NCBI GenBank assembly: GCA_037131065.1
Contig: JBAXRT010000071.1
Span: forward strand, 1-14,949
DNA from: JBAXRT01 sp037131065
GTDB lineage: Bacteria; Bacteroidota; Bacteroidia; Bacteroidales; FEN-979
Length of the DNA stretch: 14,949 nt
Direction: 5' to 3'
In this document: in pieces, positions 7,980 to 14,382 of the stretch
Layout: each line of letters starts with the position of its first letter
Numbering within the stretch: position 1 is the first letter of the stretch
Notes under the pieces: model-generated
Told to the model about the DNA's origin: nothing
Seen by the model: the letters and a program-made list of their open reading frames with translations, nothing else
Database searches by the model: none
Position numbers and translations under genes: made by a program

Positions 7980-10900
7980 TTAACGACTCACTGATACAAT
8001 CCGGCTTGCAACGCTGGCGGCTGTGTTGATTTTAATAATGTACAACCCGCCCGGAAGATCGGCAACCCTTATATTGATCTCATTTCTTTTCATCCCCGGA
8101 ATTTCCATAACCGGCCTTCCCGTGATATCGGAAATGGTCACTGCCATAATGGAAGATTCAGATTTAATCATAAAAAAATCGCAGGCCGGGTTCGGGAAAA
8201 TTTTCAAGCTGCCGGTTGCATGTTTTTCAATGGAAGTGATCACATCAACAGTAATGGTATCGGAAGAGATCGACAGTCTGCATGCATCATTGATCACCTT
8301 TACATAATAATTATATAACCCGGTGGGAAGTCCGGGGTCAAGATAGGCGGTATCGGAAACAGGCTGGGAATTCACCACAGTGAATCCGGCCGAACCGGGA
8401 TCCTGCCGGTAAACATTGTATAATGGCATCGAAGGCAATTCAAGCAGCTTACCTCCTACAGTGCAATCATCGATGCCCCAGTAGTACCAGCATCCCTGCC
8501 CTGTTCCGTCGTATGCCTGCCAGGCGATGTCGATTACCTCCCCCGTATATGGCGACAAGTCGATGTCGTAGGGTTCCTGCCACTGGTTGTATCCTCCGGG
8601 GTAGAGCGGAAGAGCCGAAAGATCGAACAGGGTCTCCCAGGTAACTTCATTATCGGTCGAAACTTTTACATAATAATGGTCTCCATGGGTCGATCCCTGG
8701 AATGCCATGCTCCAGAAGCGGAGGTTTCCCCCTGCAAAGACATCGTGCACGATGAGCCATTCATTCTGGGAATTGTAATCCCAGCTTATTCCCGCCGAAT
8801 AGTTCCCGGTGTGGACCCCCACCGGGGAGGCATAACCGGTATGGCTCCAGGTAGCACCGGTATTATGGATGACCTGCGTCCATCTGGCCGGAGGGAATTC
8901 TTCATTCTCAAATCCTTCATTCAGGATGAAGCCTCCCCCGCTGCATTCGGGAGGACTCCATTGAAGCGCCACATCAATTCCCGTTGGCCCGCCGGTGAGA
9001 TTTTCGGGGGGGAGGCATTCAGCATAGACCAATATGTTATCGATGTTCCAGTTTGCCAGATTGGCCGAATTCAACCCCGAGGCCTCAAACCCGATGCGGA
9101 ATCCTTTCCCCTTTACCGAACTGATATCAATCCGGGAAGGGGTCCATCCGAAGGGGCCGCTGTTTTTCCAGGTGGCTTTTTTATGCCAGTTGCCGTTGTA
9201 AAAAATTCCTGCCGAAAGTTCTTCGGTGGAGGAGGCCGAGGGATCGTCGAGCCGGAGATCGAAATCCAGAAATATCTTAGCGCAGTTAAGCGGTGAGGCG
9301 TCCAGAACAGGACTTTCGAGGGAGTAAGCATAGCCGGTTTGGGCAGGAATTCCCGAAAATCGGGCAGATGGCGCCGGATTACCCTCGCTGGTGGCAAGTT
9401 GCCAATTGCCCTGTTCGGGTTTGAAACGCCAATTATTATAAGTAAAGCTTCCCTGTTCCCAGGGTTCGGAAAAGGGAAGCTGGCGACCATAACTTATCTC
9501 CACCCTGGCAGGCCCCGTGGCTGAAGAGCTATCCTGCTGTCCCGGAAAGCCGTAAGGGGTCAGATCATATATAGCCGAAACAAGGTACGACCAGGTCCCG
9601 GGTTCCAGGTCGCGGTCATAAAAAGATAAAGAGTCGGGGGAGGGGAGATAAAATGAAATACCGTCACTCCTTGAAATATTATATCCCAGTAAGCCGGGCG
9701 GGGTGAAATATCCGGAATCGGCGGGCATAGAGGGTTTATCCCAGGTAAGGAAAGCGCTGGTTTCGACGGCCGAGCCCGACAGATTCAGGGGGGGCCAGAG
9801 GAAACGGGAAGAAAAGGAATCACAGACTGCTTCAGAGTATCCGCTGGCATAGATGGCCATAACACAAGCCTGGTAAGCGCTGTCGTATTTGATCAATTCA
9901 CCGGGAATGGAATAATTATTTTCCAGTACACTGGCAATTAGTGTGTTATCCAGATAAAAATTATATCCGAATATGCACGGTGCGAGCAGGTGAGCCGATT
10001 CGGAAGCGAGCACCGATATATTATCGATATACCATCCGTTGATCTGGTATGAATCCTGGCCGAAGGCCCTGAAACGGATCCGGATCGTTTGATCGGAGAA
10101 TTGGGAGATATCGATTTCATCGTGGGTCCAGGGGATGTTTCCACCCAGGTTATCCCAGGTTTTCATCGTGTGCCAGGAAGTACCATGCCAAACCTCGACG
10201 GCCATCGAGTTCGGGGCAGAGGCGCTGAAATTGTCGAGAAAAATATCATAGGAGAGGGTGAGGATCGGACTGTATTCACCAGGGATCTCTTTACTTACCA
10301 GCGATTGTTCATAATTCATCTGGGGAGGGTCCCAGCTGAACACGGCCGAAGGAGCGGGATTTCCGATGCCGGTTGAAATCCGCCAGTTGGCGTTTCCATT
10401 CATCGACCATCCCTGGGTTAAAAAACTGCCGCTGATCCAGTCTTCGCTGAAGAGCATCTGATGATAAAAGGGAACATTCCATACCGTAAAAAGGGTGCGG
10501 TCATCCACCATAAGGTTGCCGGGGGACGGCTTCTTCTGAAGGATTGTCAGTTCAACGGTATCGGCATTCCCGGCGGAATAGTTCTGTAACAAATCATTGT
10601 ATCCGAATTTCCTGATACTGATCTCATAGGATCCCTTCCAGACATTATGAAAAGTCACAAAGCCTGAGCTGTCGGCTATGGTGGAGTAGCTGGTATCGGG
10701 ATAGACAAGGTTTTTCATTGCTACAAATGCGCCATTGGTCGAAAATTCCTCGCAGGTAAGGTTCAATTTCAGGGTGACCGGAACCGTCCAGCACTTGCCG
10801 ATGACATTGGAAAAAACAACAGGAGACCATTGGTTTCCGGGATATCCGGCGCTGACTCCCCAGCGGTAGGGGCCGCATGGCAGCGAATTCCATGACGGGT

Positions 10901-11954
10901 CGTCGAATACATTGTCTGCAGTATTGCCAAGGTATATCCAGACAGGCGGGTTGATCTCTTCGCCCTGACGAAGGCGCCAGATTTTGTATCCGGTCAATCC
11001 GTCCGGTGTTTTTATTCTATCGGTGGGACCTCCCGGTCCTGTGACAAGGGCCCGTATCATGAAATTTCCCTGGGCAGGTATCCAGGGCATCACTCCATTA
11101 ACAAAGCGGGAATAACTCCGGAATCCGGGGTGGGTCAGGTCAACAGCCAATCCAGATGCATTCGGGGCATTTCCTCCCTGAACCATGGCAATAAAGAAAG
11201 GGCCGCTGCTGATGGTCACAGGGTACGGGAGTTGGAACTCCACCCAGCCAAACGATGCAGGGATTACATCAAAAGGCCCGGCGATCAGGTTTCCGGGTGA
11301 ATTCCTGGGTCCCGTGGCGTCAAAGATCCTGACCTGGAAGGGAACCAGGGGCATGCTTCCGGGCGGATAATTCGCCTGTGTACCAATATTTATCATTCCT
11401 CCGGTAAGCACGGCAGGATAGGTAGCGGGGTCAAAGCGCACGGCATTCATATTTCCCTGTTCAGCCCAGATGGTAAAATCGTCCTGGATCCCGTCGTCAT
11501 AAAGTATCTCATAAGGACCCGAAGGGGCTGGAAAGGAGATATGAACAACATCGGTTATCGAGTCGAAATTAGCAATAACCAGGGCCGGAGGGGAGAGGCT
11601 CTCGTGAAGAGAGACGTTCCAGGTGATGGTGTCGCCGGGAACCAGGGTGAACGGAGGGGAGGCGACGGAATCAAAACCCGGTTTGCTGCATGAAAATGAA
11701 AAGGTTCCCGAAGTATCGGCGACAAGCAGGTAGGTCCCGCCTTTCACTGAATAGGCAAGGATCGGGTTCAACCGGATCCTTGCGCCGGTGATTGGTTTCC
11801 CGGTAAGGGAGTTCGTGACTGTGCCATTAAGAAAAGATTGATCGGCCGGGGCATTTTGAGCAAGGTTGCCGGAGTGGATAAATAATAATAAAAGAAACAA
11901 AAGGAGAGGATTTCCCCGGGAGATGTCATTAAGCGTGTGTAAGTTTTTCTTCAT
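7980..11954 (-). CDS. Large multidomain T9SS-secreted surface protein, paralogue of the 1884-residue protein
   Basis: 1324 residues from the ATG at 11954. A TTG four codons upstream (11966) also keeps the frame open, but MKKN followed by a hydrophobic stretch is the better signal peptide (1-33, ending NLAQ). Modules: one carboxypeptidase-regulatory-like domain (42-118); Fn3-a split by a jelly-roll-like insert (about 147-315); a second regulatory-like domain (395-475); Fn3-b split by a MAM/choice-of-anchor-like domain (500-655, GNPAP and WYIDNI); Fn3-c uninterrupted (WDKP at 738-741, GYNISR at 757-762); a further MAM-like module (826-978, WNIDNI); Fn3-d split by a third MAM-like domain (1007-1170); and a T9SS type A sorting domain (1247-1324, FPNPA). 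No catalytic motif was recognised. It lacks the N-terminal beta-sandwich, the first regulatory-like module and the propeller of its larger relative. Adhesion or surface-structure roles are inferred. Confidence 0.93.
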   Translation of the reverse strand: MKKNLHTLNDISRGNPLLLFLLLLFIHSGNLAQNAPADQSFLNGTVTNSLTGKPITGARIRLNPILAYSVKGGTYLLVADTSGTFSFSCSKPGFDSVASPPFTLVPGDTITWNVSLHESLSPPALVIANFDSITDVVHISFPAPSGPYEILYDDGIQDDFTIWAEQGNMNAVRFDPATYPAVLTGGMINIGTQANYPPGSMPLVPFQVRIFDATGPRNSPGNLIAGPFDVIPASFGWVEFQLPYPVTISSGPFFIAMVQGGNAPNASGLAVDLTHPGFRSYSRFVNGVMPWIPAQGNFMIRALVTGPGGPTDRIKTPDGLTGYKIWRLRQGEEINPPVWIYLGNTADNVFDDPSWNSLPCGPYRWGVSAGYPGNQWSPVVFSNVIGKCWTVPVTLKLNLTCEEFSTNGAFVAMKNLVYPDTSYSTIADSSGFVTFHNVWKGSYEISIRKFGYNDLLQNYSAGNADTVELTILQKKPSPGNLMVDDRTLFTVWNVPFYHQMLFSEDWISGSFLTQGWSMNGNANWRISTGIGNPAPSAVFSWDPPQMNYEQSLVSKEIPGEYSPILTLSYDIFLDNFSASAPNSMAVEVWHGTSWHTMKTWDNLGGNIPWTHDEIDISQFSDQTIRIRFRAFGQDSYQINGWYIDNISVLASESAHLLAPCIFGYNFYLDNTLIASVLENNYSIPGELIKYDSAYQACVMAIYASGYSEAVCDSFSSRFLWPPLNLSGSAVETSAFLTWDKPSMPADSGYFTPPGLLGYNISRSDGISFYLPSPDSLSFYDRDLEPGTWSYLVSAIYDLTPYGFPGQQDSSSATGPARVEISYGRQLPFSEPWEQGSFTYNNWRFKPEQGNWQLATSEGNPAPSARFSGIPAQTGYAYSLESPVLDASPLNCAKIFLDFDLRLDDPSASSTEELSAGIFYNGNWHKKATWKNSGPFGWTPSRIDISSVKGKGFRIGFEASGLNSANLANWNIDNILVYAECLPPENLTGGPTGIDVALQWSPPECSGGGFILNEGFENEEFPPARWTQVIHNTGATWSHTGYASPVGVHTGNYSAGISWDYNSQNEWLIVHDVFAGGNLRFWSMAFQGSTHGDHYYVKVSTDNEVTWETLFDLSALPLYPGGYNQWQEPYDIDLSPYTGEVIDIAWQAYDGTGQGCWYYWGIDDCTVGGKLLELPSMPLYNVYRQDPGSAGFTVVNSQPVSDTAYLDPGLPTGLYNYYVKVINDACRLSISSDTITVDVITSIEKHATGSLKIFPNPACDFFMIKSESSIMAVTISDITGRPVMEIPGMKRNEINIRVADLPGGLYIIKINTAASVASRIVSVSR

Positions 11955-11971
11955 CGGACTTCTCAACCTTA

Positions 11972-11979
11972 CAAATGTA
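11972..11979 (-). promoter_or_regulatory. Possible -7 box for the 1324-residue T9SS protein gene
   Basis: The minus strand reads TACATTTG, a TAnnTTTG match, placing transcription start near 11966 with a leader of about 12 bases. No TTG occurs at 17-23 bases upstream, so support is partial. The short distance also argues for the ATG at 11954 over the TTG at 11966 as the start codon. Confidence 0.45.
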
Positions 11980-12007
11980 CGAAAAATTAGGGCAGACCGG
12001 TATCATC

Positions 12008-12021
12008 TTTTGATATCAAAA
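12008..12021. promoter_or_regulatory. 14-bp perfect palindrome between divergent genes
   Basis: TTTTGATATCAAAA is perfectly self-complementary and lies between the minus-strand T9SS gene and the plus-strand rplU promoter. Its position suits an operator, but a 14-bp palindrome is expected about once by chance in DNA of this length, so this is weak evidence. Confidence 0.3.
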
Positions 12022-12075
12022 CCGATTAAGGGGTATGGATTAACAGTTCTTCGTTTAATTTTTTTCCATAAAAAC

Positions 12076-12104
12076 TTGCCGGATCGAAAATTTTTATAAC
12101 TTTG
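12076..12104 (+). promoter_or_regulatory. Promoter of rplU-rpmA
   Basis: TTG (12076-12078), an 18-base spacer and TAACTTTG (12097-12104) match the Bacteroidota consensus. Start is expected near 12110, about 29 bases before the rplU ATG. Confidence 0.75.
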
Positions 12105-12117
12105 CACTCCCAAATTT

Positions 12118-12135
12118 ATGAACCTCAATTACTAA
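12118..12135 (+). other. Five-codon leader ORF before rplU
   Basis: ATG at 12118 opens M-N-L-N-Y and stops at TAA (12133-12135), three bases before the rplU ATG. It lies inside the predicted leader. It may be chance, or a translated leader that delivers ribosomes to rplU; the sequence alone cannot separate these. Confidence 0.3.
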
Positions 12136-12138
12136 AAA

Positions 12139-12504
12139 ATGTACGCAATCGTTGAAATAGCCGGTCAGCAGTTTAAGGTTGAGAAGAACGATGAGATCTT
12201 TGTCCACCAGCTGGAGGGCGAAGAAGGAACCAAAGTGGAATTCAGCTCGCTCCTTCTTGTCGACAATGACGGGAAGATCAGCATCGGCAAGCCTCACCTG
12301 GAAGGCGGGAAGATAACCGGGAAGATCCTGGGTCATGTAAGGGGCGACAAAGTGGTGGTTTTCAAGAAGAAACGCCGCAAAGGATACCAGAAAGAGAGCG
12401 GCCACCGCCAGGATTTCAGCAAGATACTGATTGAAACCATTACTCTGAAAGCCGCCTCCAAATCAAAAAAAGCAAAGGAAGAAGAGAAAGCCGCTGAGGT
12501 TTAA
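12139..12504 (+). CDS. rplU: Large ribosomal subunit protein bL21
   Basis: 121 residues beginning MYAIVEIAGQQFKVEKND, the characteristic N-terminus of bL21, which binds 23S rRNA in the large subunit. The core VDNDGKISIGKP...GKILGHVRGDKVVVFKKKRRKGYQ and the RQDFSKILI segment are typical, and the first 102 or so residues cover the usual length. The last 18 or so residues form an alanine/lysine/glutamate-rich tail, an extension beyond the common 103-residue form. It is followed by rpmA, with only a 38-base spacer made of heptanucleotide repeats, and is presumably co-transcribed with it from the promoter at 12076-12104. Confidence 0.98.
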   Translation: MYAIVEIAGQQFKVEKNDEIFVHQLEGEEGTKVEFSSLLLVDNDGKISIGKPHLEGGKITGKILGHVRGDKVVVFKKKRRKGYQKESGHRQDFSKILIETITLKAASKSKKAKEEEKAAEV

Positions 12505-12539
12505 CTCGTCACTCGTAATTCGTAATTCGTAAATCATAA
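12505..12539 (+). repeat. Heptanucleotide tandem repeats filling the rplU-rpmA spacer
   Basis: Five consecutive 7-base units: CTCGTCA, CTCGTAA, TTCGTAA, TTCGTAA, ATCATAA. They run from the base after the rplU stop to three bases before the rpmA ATG. The first unit resembles the CGTCACT units in the array after serS. Confidence 0.8.
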
Positions 12540-12542
12540 AGT

Positions 12543-12812
12543 ATGGCACACAAAAAAGGGGCAGGCAGTTCGAGCAACGGCCGCGAATCACACAGCAAGC
12601 GACTTGGTGTAAAAATATATGGCGGACAGTTTGCCAAAGCCGGCAGCATCATCATCCGTCAGCGTGGAACGGTCCACAATCCCGGACTTAACGTGGGTAT
12701 CGGCAAGGATCACACACTCTTCGCACTCATCGACGGTGTAGTTGAATTCCAGAAAAAACAGAAGGACCGCTCCTATGTATCGGTTCTCCCGTTTGAAGAA
12801 AAAACCAGCTAG
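12543..12812 (+). CDS. rpmA: Large ribosomal subunit protein bL27
   Basis: 89 residues beginning MAHKKGAGSSSNGRESHSK, the conserved flexible N-terminus of bL27, which reaches towards the peptidyl-transferase centre in the assembled subunit. The RLGVKIYGGQ, GSIIIRQRGT and HNPGLNVGIGKDHTLFA motifs follow in order, and the length is normal for the family. The N-terminus begins directly with MAHKKG, without the cleavable extension found in some Firmicutes. It is the second gene of the rplU-rpmA unit and ends at an intrinsic terminator. Confidence 0.98.
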   Translation: MAHKKGAGSSSNGRESHSKRLGVKIYGGQFAKAGSIIIRQRGTVHNPGLNVGIGKDHTLFALIDGVVEFQKKQKDRSYVSVLPFEEKTS

Positions 12813-12838
12813 AAGAACATTCTTTATATATACGCCAG

Positions 12839-12864
12839 GCCGGGAGATTCCCGGCTTTTTTTTT
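12839..12864 (+). terminator. Intrinsic terminator after rpmA
   Basis: GCCGGGA (12839-12845) pairs with TCCCGGC (12849-12855) around a 3-base loop, followed by nine T (12856-12864). The last T is also the first base of the -7 box for serS. Confidence 0.88.
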
Positions 12865-12871
12865 ACTTTTG
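12864..12871 (+). promoter_or_regulatory. -7 box for serS overlapping the rpmA terminator
   Basis: TACTTTTG matches TAnnTTTG and would start transcription near 12877, about 14 bases before the serS ATG. The -33 position falls in the terminator hairpin, where no TTG is seen. serS may therefore have a weak promoter of its own plus read-through from rplU-rpmA. Confidence 0.5.
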
Positions 12872-12890
12872 TTGTTATAAACTTACATTG

Positions 12891-14165
12891 ATGTTACAGT
12901 TAAACTACATCCGGGAGCATGAGCAGGAGGTGATCGAACGGCTCGCCATTAAACGTTTCGACGGCACAGAGATCATAGGGCAGATCATCATGCTCGACGA
13001 CCGCAGGAGGGAGACCCAGAAACAGCTCGACGATATCCAGGCGAAAAGCAATACGATCGCAAAGGAGATCGGCCTCCTTTTCCAGTCGGGCAAGACGGAA
13101 GAGGCAAACCGGAAAAAAGAGGAGACCAGCGAACTGAAAAACCAGGCCAGAGAGCTGAATACAAGGCTGGAACAAACCAAAAACGAGCTGGACGAACTGC
13201 TGGTGAAGGTTCCAAACCTTCCCCACGCCACGGTCCCGGCAGGTAAGGGGGCAGAGGATAACTTCGTTGTCTCGGCCTGGGGCGAACCCGTGAAAGACCG
13301 GGAGGGATTACTTCCCCACTGGGACCTCATCACAAAATATGACATTATTGATTTCCAAACCGGAATCAAGATCTCCGGGTCGGGCTTCCCTGTATATAAA
13401 AGAAAAGGAGCACGGCTACAGCGGGCGCTGGTCAATTTTTTCCTGGATGAAGCGCTGAAGGCTGGTTACGATGAGGTACAGCCCCCATATGTCGTGAATG
13501 CCGCCTCGGCCTATGCCACAGGGCAGCTTCCCGACAAGGATGCGCAGATGTACCATGCCGGGCTCGACGACCTCTACCTGATCCCCACTGCCGAGGTACC
13601 GGTTACCAATATCTACCGCGACATGATCCTTAAAATCCAGGACCTGCCCTATAAGAACGTCGCCTACTCGGCCTGCTTCCGGAGGGAGGCGGGATCGTGG
13701 GGGAAAGAGGTGAGGGGTCTGAACCGCCTCCACCAGTTCGATAAGGTCGAGATCGTACAGATTACCCATCCCGACCGCTCCTACCAGGCGCTGGAAGAGA
13801 TGGTGGAATATGTGGCAGGACTGCTCAAAAAACTGCAGCTCCCCTACCGTATCCTGAAGCTCTGCGGCGGCGATATGAGCTTTACCTCCGCCCTCACCTA
13901 CGATTTTGAGGTGTGGTCGGCCGGACAGGGACGATGGCTGGAGGTCAGCTCGGTCTCCAACTTCGAGAACTTCCAGTCGAACCGGATGAAACTGCGCTTC
14001 AAAGACGATGCCGGCAAGATCCACCTTGCCCACACCCTCAACGGAAGCGCCCTTGCCCTTCCCAGGATCGTCGCCTCCCTGCTGGAAAACAACCAATCGC
14101 CAGAGGGGATCAGGATCCCGGCGGCGTTGGTACCTTATACGGGATTTGAGCGCATTGGGCAGTAG
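12891..14165 (+). CDS. serS: Seryl-tRNA synthetase
   Basis: 424 residues from the ATG at 12891. A TTG directly before it is in frame, but MLQLNYIRE matches the normal family start. The enzyme is a cytoplasmic class II aminoacyl-tRNA synthetase that charges tRNA-Ser (and tRNA-Sec where present). Seen: an N-terminal coiled-coil arm (about 28-105) that contacts the tRNA long variable arm; motif 1 region around 163-203; TAE (233-235) in the serine pocket; motif 2 FRREAGSWGKEVRGLNRLHQF (263-283, class II FRxE); and motif 3 LNGSALALPRIVASLLENNQ (383-402). Length is normal. Its order after rplU and rpmA is common in Bacteroidota. The TAG stop (14163-14165) overlaps the start of a heptanucleotide repeat array: the first repeat-like unit supplies the last residues (G-Q) and the T of the stop. 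Confidence 0.98.
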   Translation: MLQLNYIREHEQEVIERLAIKRFDGTEIIGQIIMLDDRRRETQKQLDDIQAKSNTIAKEIGLLFQSGKTEEANRKKEETSELKNQARELNTRLEQTKNELDELLVKVPNLPHATVPAGKGAEDNFVVSAWGEPVKDREGLLPHWDLITKYDIIDFQTGIKISGSGFPVYKRKGARLQRALVNFFLDEALKAGYDEVQPPYVVNAASAYATGQLPDKDAQMYHAGLDDLYLIPTAEVPVTNIYRDMILKIQDLPYKNVAYSACFRREAGSWGKEVRGLNRLHQFDKVEIVQITHPDRSYQALEEMVEYVAGLLKKLQLPYRILKLCGGDMSFTSALTYDFEVWSAGQGRWLEVSSVSNFENFQSNRMKLRFKDDAGKIHLAHTLNGSALALPRIVASLLENNQSPEGIRIPAALVPYTGFERIGQ

Positions 14166-14324
14166 GCAGAAGGCAGAAGGCAGTAGGCAGTAGGCAGAAG
14201 GCAGAAGGCAGTAGGCAGTAGGCAGAAGGCAGAAGGCACTAGTCACTAGTCACTAGTCACTAGTCACTCGTCACTCACTGGTCACTCGTCATTAGTCCGC
14301 AGTCCGACAATCCTGCATCCTGCA
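14157..14324. repeat. Composite heptanucleotide tandem-repeat array
   Basis: After an overlapping unit GGGCAGT inside serS, ten exact 7-base units AGGCAGA or AGGCAGT run from 14164 to 14233 in the order A,A,T,T,A,A,T,T,A,A, a 28-bp higher-order period. A hybrid unit AGGCACT (14234-14240) leads into AGTCACT (three exact units) and CGTCACT/GGTCACT/CGTCATT variants (14241-14293, with a 4-base insertion at 14276-14279). Then come AGTCCGC and AGTCCGA (14294-14307), a 3-base break, and TCCTGCA twice (14311-14324). The whole serS-barrel spacer up to the promoter is built on a period of seven. Confidence 0.92.
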
Positions 14325-14330
14325 TTATAT

Positions 14331-14361
14331 TTTGCAATAAGTCTAATAATTACTATTTTTG
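14331..14361 (+). promoter_or_regulatory. Promoter of the outer-membrane protein gene
   Basis: TTTG (14331-14334), a 19-base spacer and TATTTTTG (14354-14361) fit the consensus closely. Start is expected near 14367, about 16 bases before the ATG. It begins seven bases after the repeat array ends. Confidence 0.75.
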
Positions 14362-14382
14362 TTTGCAGACAAAACCCGGGTC

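Noticed and set aside
8676..9296. Plus-strand 206-codon frame inside the 1324-residue gene
   Set aside because: It is antisense to continuous MAM-like and Fn3 modules, with no recognisable domain, promoter or signal.
1392..11954. Gingipain-like or other protease identity for the large proteins
   Set aside because: MAM-like modules and sorting domains resemble those attached to secreted proteases, but no catalytic Cys/His, metal-binding HExxH or Ser-protease motif was recognised.
11955..11966. TTG at 11966 as the start of the 1324-residue protein
   Set aside because: The ATG four codons later gives a standard MKKN signal peptide, and the -7 box at 11972-11979 would place the transcript start at the TTG itself.
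12888..12890. TTG at 12888 as the start of serS
   Set aside because: The adjacent ATG gives MLQLNYIRE, the normal family N-terminus.
13416..14246. Minus-strand 276-codon frame opposite serS and the repeat array
   Set aside because: Its first part simply translates the heptad repeats into CLLPSAY-type strings and the rest is the antisense of serS, a clear real gene.
14157..14324. Repeat array as a CRISPR
   Set aside because: Units are contiguous 7-base repeats without unique spacers, and no cas gene is present.
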